DNA of 35,878 bases from CAZTZL01 sp964617625 (GTDB taxonomy: Bacteria; Zhuqueibacterota; QNDG01; DSAB01): positions 1 through 35,878 of the forward strand of contig CAZTZL010000031.1 in assembly GCA_964617625.1 (NCBI GenBank), in the 5' to 3' direction. This document shows, in pieces, positions 1 to 8,631 of the stretch. The position numbers were made by a program, and so were the translations under genes. Every line of letters begins with the position of its first letter. Position 1 is the stretch's first letter. A model generated the notes under the pieces. It saw nothing but the letters and a program-made list of their open reading frames with translations, had not been told where the DNA came from and did not search any database.

Positions 1-1715
1 CCGCCGTGGTAGCTGCTGCGGAACCGGGCAAATGTGTTTCCTGATTTGGCAGTAATCGGCACCTGGATTGTAATGGTATTGCCGCCATCCGGTAACGATC
101 CGGAATAGGCCTGTTCACCCGGATGCTGCCAGATACCGTCCTGGTTCCAGTCGATCCATGCCTGGACAGATGACAAATTGGTAACAGGCTGAAATGGAGA
201 CATTTCAATAAATACCTGCGCCGGCTGGCCGCGCATTAGAATGGGCAGAACCACGCCGTCCTCATCATCAGCATGGTCATTGTCATCACCTAGCGCATCC
301 GGATCAGGAAATCCGATAGAGTCCGGATCTAACGCCGATCCAAATCGATAACAGTAACCCGTGTGCCGCGCTCCATTGTCGGACAGCAGCGTCGGGTAGG
401 GGCTCGGCGCATCCCCATAATCCATCCAATAAACCTCATCGCAGTAGTGATCTTCGACTTCACCGTCATCAGCAGGACCCGTCGGATCAAGCCCCCCGGT
501 GCTGCTTAAACGAAAACGTGCAACCGGGGACCAATATTGTTCGGTCATGGGTAGTATAAAAGAAAAAGTGTTCGTACCATTTGTTAAAAGTACACTGTCA
601 AACACTTTTTCGTTTGCTGTCCAGATTTTATCATGATTGTAATCATACCAGGCATCCAGATAACCATTCATCCCGGCGGGTATTGTCGCGGTGACCTCGA
701 CTGTACATTCCTGGCCAAAATGATAGGGGAATATAAATTTCACCCCGTCCTCGTCATCAATGCCGTTATGATCATCCCCATCACAATGATAATCACTCTG
801 GCCGTCCGGTTCCGCATCGATGAGCGTTCCAAGACAGAATCCGGGAACGATTTTATGCCGCGCGCCGTTCTGCGCAAAGTAAATCGGATATTGATCAATG
901 TATATACCTGCATCACCGTAATCCCATTCTTCCTGCTGGGTTTGAGTCCCTGTGCCCCGGACAGCGAAATCATAGGGATTCTTGGCCGAATTATTGGCAA
1001 TGTTCACCGTGGCCGAGTGTGTGCCTGCAGCACTGGGATCGAAACGGACAGTGAAGGGTGCACGGCCGCCTGCAGGTAAGGAGGTGGCCGGTTGTGTAGT
1101 GACCGTAAAATCTCCCGAACCGGAAATGGTGACGCCGATAAAGTCCAGGTCCGCGGTGCCGGTATTTTCGATAGTATAACTCCTGCTGAAGTTTCCACCC
1201 GAAACATCCACCGACCCGAATTCCGTGCCGTTGGCCGATGACGGTGTGGTGCTTCCATCATTGATCTTGATGCTGTTCCAAAATACGTCTATGTCCGGAG
1301 CATTCGGAGCGTCCCAGAACTTGTTGCCCGTCAGGGTTTGCTCGGACAAGTGATTTGATACGATTGAGTAACGAATATGGTCATTATCGATCACATTTCC
1401 GTCTACGGAAGCGGCGCCCGTGGAATGATAACCGGACGGTGTCGTCTCGACAATGTGATAATAAGTATAGCCTCTGGGTGCAATCAGCTGATACCAGCCG
1501 GTGCCGGCCTGTGTGGTTGTTGTTCCCAGTTGCATCCCGATCTGATCCGGATTCGCTGATCCGTACAGTGTGATAGCGACGTTCGCGATGGGTGTGCTTT
1601 CGTCCCACTTATTGCCGCTGTAGACGCGGCCCGAAAAATAGTCCGCGGCCCGTGCGTAACAGGAAAACAATAGCATTGCGGTAACAAACATTCGAAAAGA
1701 TGGTTTGGAAATCAT
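1..1715 (-). CDS. Secreted GEVED / choice-of-anchor-D protein (3' end beyond window)
   Basis: An open frame runs without a stop from the ATG at 1715 to the window edge, giving 571 codons; the C-terminus is missing. AAGGAG lies 6 bases before the ATG. Residues 1-24 are a Sec signal peptide. Residues 25-135 look like a SdrD/prealbumin-like beta-sandwich (TPIANVAITLYG, ending TGNKFWD). Residues 140-257 match choice-of-anchor-D modules (FGSVDVSGGNF, TIENTGTADL, FTVRFDPSAAGTHSATV). From 265 to 423 there is a full GEVED domain (DYGDAG, DDEDGV, DYNHDKIW, ARFRLS, DDGEVEDHYC), and from 430 a second copy (MDYGDAPSPYPTL, IDWNQDGIW, ARFRSS). These are adhesive or cell-surface modules, so a secreted adhesin or matrix protein is likely. 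A sorting domain may lie in the missing part. It is the last gene of the three-gene exoprotein run, 54 bases after its neighbour. Domain assignments are by eye. Confidence 0.85.
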   Translation of the reverse strand, partial: MISKPSFRMFVTAMLLFSCYARAADYFSGRVYSGNKWDESTPIANVAITLYGSANPDQIGMQLGTTTTQAGTGWYQLIAPRGYTYYHIVETTPSGYHSTGAASVDGNVIDNDHIRYSIVSNHLSEQTLTGNKFWDAPNAPDIDVFWNSIKINDGSTTPSSANGTEFGSVDVSGGNFSRSYTIENTGTADLDFIGVTISGSGDFTVTTQPATSLPAGGRAPFTVRFDPSAAGTHSATVNIANNSAKNPYDFAVRGTGTQTQQEEWDYGDAGIYIDQYPIYFAQNGARHKIVPGFCLGTLIDAEPDGQSDYHCDGDDHNGIDDEDGVKFIFPYHFGQECTVEVTATIPAGMNGYLDAWYDYNHDKIWTANEKVFDSVLLTNGTNTFSFILPMTEQYWSPVARFRLSSTGGLDPTGPADDGEVEDHYCDEVYWMDYGDAPSPYPTLLSDNGARHTGYCYRFGSALDPDSIGFPDPDALGDDNDHADDEDGVVLPILMRGQPAQVFIEMSPFQPVTNLSSVQAWIDWNQDGIWQHPGEQAYSGSLPDGGNTITIQVPITAKSGNTFARFRSSYHG

Positions 1716-1769
1716 GATATGCTCCTTCTATTAAATAGGGTGGATGTGACAGGTAATCATCCTGGTTTT

Positions 1770-4700
1770 CTATTTTTGCAGAATCAGTTTTCTCGTTTCG
1801 ATAAATTCTCCTGCTTTCATACGCAGGAAGTAAATGCCGGCCGCGAGATTTTCTCCGTTCCACTGCACGGAATACTCCCCGGCCGCCCTGGTCTCACGCA
1901 ACAGTGTGGCAACTTCTTTTCCCAGAAGATTATAAATCTTAAGCGTCACAAAACAGGCCTTTGGCAATATAAATCGAATAGTTGTCGAGGGGTTAAAGGG
2001 ATTAGGGTAATTCCGGTAAAGATGAAAAGTTTGGATGGCAGTATTATCATGGGTCTTCACATCACTGATAATTTCCCCTGCCAGGCCCGCGAATTGAACC
2101 GTTCCGAGAAAACCGGGATTGCTGAACCCAATGTCATCGTTGTTCCACCATTGCGTCCACAAATCGCGCCCGCTTCCGTCATTGTCACCCAGACGCACCT
2201 CCATCCCCATCAGCTCACCGACATTGGGGACGATCCCGAAATCGGCTGTCAGAAAGATTCTCGCCTCAATGGTCCATCCGGAAGCAGTTTGGGTAAAAAC
2301 CTGATCACCATCTGTTTCAACGCCGTACAAAAAATTAACTTCACCGTCATTAGCATTTCTGGACTCTGTTTTGTCATTGCTGCCGTCCACAAAGATCTGA
2401 AAACCGTCATTCATCCACTGTTCGGTTTGGGACGTGCTGATGATGTCGTCAAATACATCCGAGTAAAAGTAAAGCCTGCCGTCCTGCCATATCATTTTGT
2501 AATTGAAACGGCAGTCATTCCATCCATTGACATGATTGATATCAAAGGGCGGATCCAGGGGGTTCCCATCACTCTGGGTCACAAATGTACGGCCGCTGAT
2601 CCAGGGGATACCGGCCCAGGCCGCATCATCTGCGACTCCGTCAATCACAGGAATATCCTGAACCTGAAGAATGCGCATGGGATTCGAGGCGATATAATCG
2701 GTGGTGTGCGCTGTGCCGAAAAGGCCCGGATTGATCCAGGAATCATTGCTTGCGGACCACCATTTCAGGCAATGATCCCGCTGACCTGAGTCATTGTCAT
2801 TCATCTGAATCTCAAAACCGAAAGTGTGACCGGGCGAAAGGGCAAAGGTCATGTCCTGCGCGGGAATCCGGATTTCCATATTGTATCCGTTTTCCGTGTT
2901 CTTGAATTTGCATTCGGAATGGGGCGCATGGCCCATATCTTCTGTAGTTTCTCCGACCACATATCTCAGCTGAATGTCATTGTTATCATAGCCTGTGATC
3001 TGATCGTTTTTGCTGTTGTCCCCGTCAAAATAAATTTCAAACGAATCATTTTCCCAAGACTGGGCATTTGAAATGTTCGGAATATCATCACAGGTTTCAA
3101 TAAAGAGGTAATAATTATTTTCATCAAACATCATTCTGAAAAAGGCGGAACAGTCCAGCCAGTCCTCTGGAGCGATATCATCCGAAAGATTCTTTTGTTC
3201 CAGAGGCACCGAACAGACACTTTTCCATAGTGCATCCATGTTTCCGTCGATCACAGGGGACGTTTCTGCCATGGGCACATCCAGAATGACCATTTCCTGT
3301 TCAGGGATGTTCACCTTTGGCGAATTGGCATAACCCGTATTGTTGTCTTCAATCGATTCCCAAATAGCCCTGTTTGCGTCTGCAATGATTCCAAAATAAT
3401 ACTCGCCGGCAGGCAGGTTGCTGACTGCGTTTTGAACCGGTCCTGAATTACAGGTTGCACCGGCATTCAGAGTACTGCACTGAGTTTCACCGATTTTGGT
3501 GTCTGACTGTGTGATGTTTTGATCCGTGGATAAACAGGCGAAATTTGTAAATCCGCTTCCTGTCCCGGCGCTGCCCTGGTTTTGAATCGAGTACTGGTAT
3601 GCGATCTGAGGGCCTGACCCGTCGGTTACCGTAACACCGGTTACGATCAAGTCGGGCTGGGTTGTGGGTGGTTGGGAAATGTTCACCTTTGGTGAATTGG
3701 CATAGCCGGTGTTGTTGGTTTCGTTGGTTTCAACGACTTCATTGTTACCGTCTGTAATAACGCCCAGATAGTATCCGCCGGTAGGAACACCGCTGACCGT
3801 GGTATTTATTTCCGAACTGGTTTTGGAGGCGCCGGGCCCGATGAGGCTGGTGACGTTCCAGTCTGTGATATGATAGTCTGAGCTGGTGATGGTTTTATCC
3901 TGTGACAGATAAATACGATTTTTAAAACCGGCATTGGTAGTTTCAGAACCCTGATTTTTGACAGTTAATTTGCAGATAATATCCGGTCCTTCACTGTCAA
4001 GCACCTGTACTGAGGTTACAACTAGATCACATTGAGTAATGGGTGGTGGAGATTGCACATAAAACCAATTTCGCATCGATATATTGTCATCCTCAAAAAT
4101 CCCCTCATCGACCTCATTGAGGTCATCGACCAAGGCTGCAATATACCAGTAGCCGGGATATGACGAAAAATTAATAGTTGGTTTTTGATCCGAATAGGTC
4201 CTTGATGATAACGCCGGAACATCACTATATCCGATTAAAATGTCAGATGTTGTAATATTATTATCCTCAGAAAAATAATAACCGATCCGGCTTGGTCCCG
4301 CTGTCAAGATACCTTCATTTTCCACACGAATATTGGCTGTCCAATAAGGATAGTTTATAGAAAAGTCCCAATTACGCATGTCCCCATTAGAAATGTACAG
4401 ATTGACAAGAGGCAAAGGGTTCTCAATGGTCGGCGTCAAATAACCGCTATTGTCACTTTCATTGTCTTCAGCAATTTCATCCAAAGGATCTATCATAAAT
4501 CCCACATAAAATTCACCAAATATTCTTTTAACATCAACAGTAGGACTACTTACATCTACATAGGCGCCAGGTGCAAGTCCAGAGGAGTATCGGTTAGTTA
4601 TATATTGATCATCCGCATCACCGATAATTGTATTTTGTGAAGCATAAATAATTAACCAAATTTGAGATACATATGATGTCCCGTTATTGATAATGCGAAC

Positions 4701-5060
4701 ATGAACGGTAAGTTTGGGATAATCATAGGTATAACTGCAAAAGCGTGATACGTATGTTAAGTTCTGTCCGGGACTCATCGTTTCTTCGGGAGGATCATTG
4801 AATTGATCGCTGTGGACGGATTGTGATTCGATGATGCCCGGATTTTTCTGATTTGAACCGTCCGTGTGATTGCGTTCTGTGGATGGTTCAGCAATGATAC
4901 CGGGAATGTTGTCACTGGTTTCATTGTCATCCAAAACTTCAACATGGCCGTTTTCATCCACTCTGATTTTTGCCAGAACCTGGCTGTGCTGTGCACAGAT
5001 GATTGATGGGGTAAGTGAAAAAACAAGCATTATGGACAATACAATTAAAGAACGCTTCAT
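1770..5060 (-). CDS. Secreted CARDB / CBM9-like protein with type IX sorting domain
   Basis: The protein has 1096 residues. I start it at 5060 rather than at upstream Met codons because AAAAGGAG precedes MKRSLIVLSIMLVF, a clear signal peptide (about residues 1-24). Four CARDB-like beta-sandwich repeats follow at about 105-210, 215-335, 342-460 and 466-585 (DLVVTSVQVLDSEGP, LTVKNQGS, DLIVTGVTVTDGSGP; the last two end DNNTGYANSPKVNI or similar). Two CBM9-like domains lie at about 595-790 and 795-990 (PVIDGNMDALWKS and PVIDGVADDAAWAG, each with FEIYFDG/FQIFVDG). Residues 1012-1096 are a Por-type sorting domain (NYPNPFNPSTTIRF, GIYFLRMKAG). The protein probably crosses the outer membrane through type IX secretion and binds carbohydrate; no catalytic domain is visible. 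It is the middle gene of the run, 58 bases after the beta-helix gene. Confidence 0.9.
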   Translation of the reverse strand: MKRSLIVLSIMLVFSLTPSIICAQHSQVLAKIRVDENGHVEVLDDNETSDNIPGIIAEPSTERNHTDGSNQKNPGIIESQSVHSDQFNDPPEETMSPGQNLTYVSRFCSYTYDYPKLTVHVRIINNGTSYVSQIWLIIYASQNTIIGDADDQYITNRYSSGLAPGAYVDVSSPTVDVKRIFGEFYVGFMIDPLDEIAEDNESDNSGYLTPTIENPLPLVNLYISNGDMRNWDFSINYPYWTANIRVENEGILTAGPSRIGYYFSEDNNITTSDILIGYSDVPALSSRTYSDQKPTINFSSYPGYWYIAALVDDLNEVDEGIFEDDNISMRNWFYVQSPPPITQCDLVVTSVQVLDSEGPDIICKLTVKNQGSETTNAGFKNRIYLSQDKTITSSDYHITDWNVTSLIGPGASKTSSEINTTVSGVPTGGYYLGVITDGNNEVVETNETNNTGYANSPKVNISQPPTTQPDLIVTGVTVTDGSGPQIAYQYSIQNQGSAGTGSGFTNFACLSTDQNITQSDTKIGETQCSTLNAGATCNSGPVQNAVSNLPAGEYYFGIIADANRAIWESIEDNNTGYANSPKVNIPEQEMVILDVPMAETSPVIDGNMDALWKSVCSVPLEQKNLSDDIAPEDWLDCSAFFRMMFDENNYYLFIETCDDIPNISNAQSWENDSFEIYFDGDNSKNDQITGYDNNDIQLRYVVGETTEDMGHAPHSECKFKNTENGYNMEIRIPAQDMTFALSPGHTFGFEIQMNDNDSGQRDHCLKWWSASNDSWINPGLFGTAHTTDYIASNPMRILQVQDIPVIDGVADDAAWAGIPWISGRTFVTQSDGNPLDPPFDINHVNGWNDCRFNYKMIWQDGRLYFYSDVFDDIISTSQTEQWMNDGFQIFVDGSNDKTESRNANDGEVNFLYGVETDGDQVFTQTASGWTIEARIFLTADFGIVPNVGELMGMEVRLGDNDGSGRDLWTQWWNNDDIGFSNPGFLGTVQFAGLAGEIISDVKTHDNTAIQTFHLYRNYPNPFNPSTTIRFILPKACFVTLKIYNLLGKEVATLLRETRAAGEYSVQWNGENLAAGIYFLRMKAGEFIETRKLILQK
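1847..1940. repeat. 94-bp exact repeat, copy 1 (inside sorting domain)
   Basis: This segment is identical base for base to 5220-5313. It encodes the core of the C-terminal sorting domain (KIYNLLGKEVATLLRETRA and following, on the minus strand). Identity ends abruptly on both sides, where the two genes diverge, third codon positions included. Confidence 0.95.
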
Positions 5061-5118
5061 TAGATATTCTCCTTTTAATTCCTTCATTATCATTTCATAG
5101 ATGGTTCTATTTAAATAA

Positions 5119-6774
5119 TTACTTTTGTAAAATCAGTTTTCTTGTTTCTGTAAAACCTTGTCCTGAACTTGATGAATGATCCCCGGCTTTCATGAAGAGG
5201 AAATAAATACCTGCCGCGTGATTTTCTCCGTTCCACTGCACGGAATACTCCCCGGCCGCCCTGGTCTCACGCAACAGTGTGGCAACTTCTTTTCCCAGAA
5301 GATTATAAATCTTCAATGTCACAAAACAGGCCTGAGGAACAGAAAATGAAATCGTTGTGTAAGGGTTAAACGGATTGGGAAAATTTTGAGAAAGTGAGAA
5401 TATTTTGGGGATATTCGAAAAGTGCAATCGTTCCACATCCGTCATTACGGCTGCCTGGGAGAATGTCGATGTGTTGCCGTTTTCGTCGATGGCAATGGCT
5501 GTCACGTTTGTGTATGGACCTGTAATCGTGCCGTTCCAGGTGAACTGGCCGCTGGCATTCGCAAGAACCTCACCCTGGAAAATCAGCCCTTGAGATTCGG
5601 GGTCCGTATAGATTTCCACAGAGGCATTGGGAATCGCTGTGCCGGTTACAGATGTGACGGATGCGCTGTAAATGACAGGAGGCGCGAGTTCCAGGTTGCC
5701 GCCGAAATCATTCCATATGCCATTCCAGCCATTCTTTGAAATTTGGTTGTGACTCACTTTGTTGCGAATGGTGCCTTCGCCGCTAATGTAAACACCGCCA
5801 TTGTTGAAGCAAATTGAATTCCCGATAATATTATTGTTATTCGCTCCTTCAAGGATGCTTATGGCAGAAGATTCATTGCCAAATTCAAGGATTTCATCGT
5901 TTACTTCATTTAAACCAATTAAGTTGTTTTCAATTTTGATGTGCTGAGAGCGGTATATATAAACTCCAAATTTGTTGCCGCCGATCAAATTATCAGACAC
6001 ATCCACGCTGTCGCATTGATTATCAATTTTAATGCCCGCACTATTCAGGTTGCCGATCTTGAACGTTCCGGTGCGGTTCAAACCAATGATGTTCCCCAAA
6101 ATGTGAATATGACTGCATGTATCTATCATGCTGATTCCAGTATATGAATTCCCGGAAATAATACTCTTATCCGTATCTTTTGAAGCAATGGTGATATTTC
6201 GTGTGTGTTTAGACAATAGAATACCGTCCTGATTCGCTGCGCCGGCATCTCCTCGAAAGTCGACTCCGATATAACATCCGGAAATACTTCCGCCATTCAC
6301 ACCTTCCATAACAATCCCAATACCTTGAAAATGACTGATCGTCAAACCCTCGATATCTGTGAGCGGCGCGGTGCTTTTAAAACCATTCGCATATAAACCC
6401 GCAAGCTCTCCATGGAGCCAGATCTCGGGTCCATACGGATTACTGTCCTCTTCGATAAATTCCCGCTGTGAAAATCCATCGATATAAAGAGCGTCTGTGA
6501 TGGTTGGCAGTTTGCTCTCCGGTTTGATCACCCAGACATCGATATCCGTGTCAAAACCTGGAATGTTTTTCGGTATCTGAAACCGGATCGTATCCGATCC
6601 GGGATTGCTGTTGGCATAGGATATAGCTTCACGGAAAGATCCCGGCCCCGAATCTTCACAATTTGTGACGATTGCTCCGGTTTCACCGAGACCTCCTGTC
6701 CGGGCGACCACCGGGTTGTAACCAGCGAAACTAAATGCAAATAATTGCATAAAAATGATCGCTTTCTTGTTCAT
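5119..6774 (-). CDS. Secreted parallel beta-helix protein with type IX sorting domain
   Basis: The protein has 551 residues. The start at 6774 is chosen over a longer reading at 6888 because CAGGAG sits 6 bases before it and the N-terminus MNKKAIIFMQLFAFSFAGYN is a signal peptide. An N-terminal stretch (ETGAIVTNCEDSGPGSFREA) is typical of exported right-handed beta-helix proteins. About residues 100-340 contain parallel beta-helix turns rich in N/G/I (GLTISHFQGIGI, NNIIGNSICFNNGGVYISG). Next is an Ig-like stretch around 370-440 (VTSVTGTAIPNASVEIYTD). The C-terminal domain (NFPNPFNPYTTISF to the end) is a Por-type sorting domain carrying a short extra SSSSGQG insert near its end. It may bind or process polysaccharide, but I see no defined lyase active site. 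It is the first gene of the run; a sigma-54-like promoter and repeat sites lie upstream. Confidence 0.88.
   Translation of the reverse strand: MNKKAIIFMQLFAFSFAGYNPVVARTGGLGETGAIVTNCEDSGPGSFREAISYANSNPGSDTIRFQIPKNIPGFDTDIDVWVIKPESKLPTITDALYIDGFSQREFIEEDSNPYGPEIWLHGELAGLYANGFKSTAPLTDIEGLTISHFQGIGIVMEGVNGGSISGCYIGVDFRGDAGAANQDGILLSKHTRNITIASKDTDKSIISGNSYTGISMIDTCSHIHILGNIIGLNRTGTFKIGNLNSAGIKIDNQCDSVDVSDNLIGGNKFGVYIYRSQHIKIENNLIGLNEVNDEILEFGNESSAISILEGANNNNIIGNSICFNNGGVYISGEGTIRNKVSHNQISKNGWNGIWNDFGGNLELAPPVIYSASVTSVTGTAIPNASVEIYTDPESQGLIFQGEVLANASGQFTWNGTITGPYTNVTAIAIDENGNTSTFSQAAVMTDVERLHFSNIPKIFSLSQNFPNPFNPYTTISFSVPQACFVTLKIYNLLGKEVATLLRETRAAGEYSVQWNGENHAAGIYFLFMKAGDHSSSSGQGFTETRKLILQK
5220..5313. 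repeat. 94-bp exact repeat, copy 2 (inside sorting domain)
   Basis: This is the second copy of the segment at 1847-1940, in the same orientation and reading frame, in the neighbouring exoprotein gene. Flanking sequence is related but clearly diverged. Confidence 0.95.
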
Positions 6775-6855
6775 GATATTCTCCTGTGAATTGTAAAAAT
6801 TATCACTGGTAACTATTCTGTCAGATCTAATAAAATCAGGTTTAATTAAAGTATA

Positions 6856-6872
6856 TACCATAAGCATGCCAA
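6856..6872 (-). promoter_or_regulatory. Candidate sigma-54 (-24/-12) promoter of the exoprotein run
   Basis: Read on the minus strand, the site is TTGGCATG, 4 bases, TGGTA, against the sigma-54 consensus yTGGCACG-N4-TTGCw. The -24 half matches almost fully. The -12 half has GT where GC is expected. A start about 12 bases downstream would leave a leader of roughly 70 bases before the ATG at 6774. The gene just upstream encodes a sigma-54 activator, which supports the idea, but the -12 mismatch keeps confidence low. Otherwise the 330-base stretch 6775-7104 holds only the repeat block at 6977-7019. Confidence 0.35.
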
Positions 6873-6976
6873 AATAATTAGCAAACAATTCATGAGAATA
6901 AACTGCCTTTCTAAATGGTTTATTTCATAGAAATTATCAGAGTATGAGATAAAATTGGAAAGATGTGTTAAAGCAG

Positions 6977-7019
6977 TGAATTCGCGGAAACCTGCGGTAT
7001 GAATTCGCAAGATTCCGCG
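6977..7019. repeat. Direct and inverted repeat block, possible activator binding sites
   Basis: TGAATTCGC occurs twice, at 6977-6985 and 7000-7008, spaced 23 bases start to start. CGCGGAA (6983-6989) is inverted as TTCCGCG (7013-7019). The block lies 105-165 bases upstream of the sigma-54-like promoter at 6856-6872, a normal distance for enhancer-binding-protein sites. No T-run follows on the minus strand, so it is unlikely to be a terminator of the activator gene. Confidence 0.4.
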
Positions 7020-7104
7020 GGCATGACTCTGTGAATTTTATTAGCTCGTTGGATATAATAGATTGAAGAGTGCAGAAAATATTCCGTTATAAGAATTCAC
7101 AATT

Positions 7105-8631
7105 CTATTTTTTTATCTTGTACTTCTGCATTTTATATCTCAATGTGCTTTCAGGGATTCCCAATGAGGTTGCTGTGGAAGTTTGATTCCATTGATGCTG
7201 AATCAGGGCCTGGCGTATCAGTTCTTTTTCGTAATCCACCAGACTTTCATTCAGTGATTGGCGTGCTTGACCATGATTCCGGTTCTTCTGAATTTTTTTC
7301 AATTCAGCATGAAATTCATCGGGCAACAGGGCAGTATCCACCTGTCTTACTCCGACAGGAGTTACTGTGACCAGCCGTTCGATAAAATTCTCCAGTTCAC
7401 GGATATTGCCCTGCCATGGGTGAAGTTTCATCAGGTCTATGACGTCATCAGCATAACTTTCAATTACCTTGTTCTGCTGTTTTGAAAATTGGCTTAGAAA
7501 GTGTTCGGCCAACAGAGGAATATCCTCCCGCCTTTCTTCCAGCGAGGGCACATGAATGGGGTAAACCAGCAGACGGTAGAACAGATCTTCCCTGAATTGT
7601 TTATCATGGACCAGCTCTCTCAAAGAAATGCTGGCTGCTGTGATCACGCGGACATTGACTTTTCGTGTCGTATTGCTGCCGAGCGGGCGTATTTCTCCCT
7701 CCTGCAGTACGCGGAGCAATTTAACCTGCATATCCATAGGCAGATTCGTGATTTCATCCATAAACAGTGTCCCGTTATCCGCCTCTTCAAATAATCCTTT
7801 GCGGTTTATAGCGGCCCCGGTAAATGCGCCTTTGATATGACCGAACAATTCACTTTCGATTAAATTATCAGGAATCGCGCCGCAATCCACAGCAATAAAT
7901 GGATACGCGCTTCTTTGGCTGCAGGCATGAACTGCTCTGGCAATCAGCTCCTTGCCTGTGCCGCTCCTGCCCTCCAGAAGAACACGGACATCGCATCGGG
8001 CTGCTGCTTCGACGGCCTGTAACAGTTCAATGAATTTTGGACATTTTCCAAGTAATCCGAAAGCTTCGTATTTTAGAAGAATGGCGTCTTTGGGTATTTG
8101 AGGTGTGAAATAGTGTTCTATCTTTTGAACATTTCTCAAGAACGGCGAAACAATACCTGATAACTCTTCCAGATAATGAAGGTCGTCTTTGTTGAATTCA
8201 TTTGCATCCGTTTTATTTAAAACCAGAAGCAGGCCGATAATTTGATCATCACAACGAAGCGGTGTACATATGACAGATTTTACGGTTATGCCATGAAATA
8301 CACTTTTCTCAAATCGTGAGTCTGACTGAATATTTTTACTGATAAAAGACATATTATTTTTCAATACCCATCCGCTTATACTGGTATGAAATAAATGATA
8401 AGTATGATCATCCTCTGTTTTACCTTTGGAGAATATGGTTTTTAGGGTCTGATGTGTTCGCGGATTAATCATCATAATAGAGGCATCTTCCGCGGCCAAT
8501 AAATGAGCAGCTTTATGTGAAGTCAACCTTAGAATTTCTTCGAAGTTATTTTGATGACACAGAGTCTGGGCGAGTTCAATCAGCGCATCAGATTTTAATT
8601 TTGATTGATTATCCATCATTTGAGTTTTCAT
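7105..8631 (-). CDS. Sigma-54-dependent transcriptional activator (GAF-AAA+-Fis)
   Basis: The protein has 508 residues. Residues about 18-165 form a GAF-like sensor (ASIMMINP, ISGWVLKNN, SVICTPLRCDDQIIGLLLVLNK). A sigma-54 interaction AAA+ domain follows: Walker A GRSGTGKE at 221-228, GAFTGA loop at 268-273, Walker B TLFMDEI at 288-294, and FREDLFYRL with the arginine-finger region at 346-354. A Fis-type helix-turn-helix closes the protein (about 472-506, LGIPESTLRYKMQKY). It should hydrolyse ATP to open sigma-54 promoters. There is no receiver domain, so control probably comes through GAF ligand binding or the kinase encoded immediately before it. Its ATG follows the kinase stop codon with no base between (TAA ATG), and no good ribosome binding site is seen, pointing to translational coupling. 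Confidence 0.95.
   Translation of the reverse strand: MKTQMMDNQSKLKSDALIELAQTLCHQNNFEEILRLTSHKAAHLLAAEDASIMMINPRTHQTLKTIFSKGKTEDDHTYHLFHTSISGWVLKNNMSFISKNIQSDSRFEKSVFHGITVKSVICTPLRCDDQIIGLLLVLNKTDANEFNKDDLHYLEELSGIVSPFLRNVQKIEHYFTPQIPKDAILLKYEAFGLLGKCPKFIELLQAVEAAARCDVRVLLEGRSGTGKELIARAVHACSQRSAYPFIAVDCGAIPDNLIESELFGHIKGAFTGAAINRKGLFEEADNGTLFMDEITNLPMDMQVKLLRVLQEGEIRPLGSNTTRKVNVRVITAASISLRELVHDKQFREDLFYRLLVYPIHVPSLEERREDIPLLAEHFLSQFSKQQNKVIESYADDVIDLMKLHPWQGNIRELENFIERLVTVTPVGVRQVDTALLPDEFHAELKKIQKNRNHGQARQSLNESLVDYEKELIRQALIQHQWNQTSTATSLGIPESTLRYKMQKYKIKK

Noticed and set aside
633..1559. Plus-strand frames across 633-1559
   Set aside because: They lie antisense within the continuous minus-strand GEVED-protein frame and show no family motifs.
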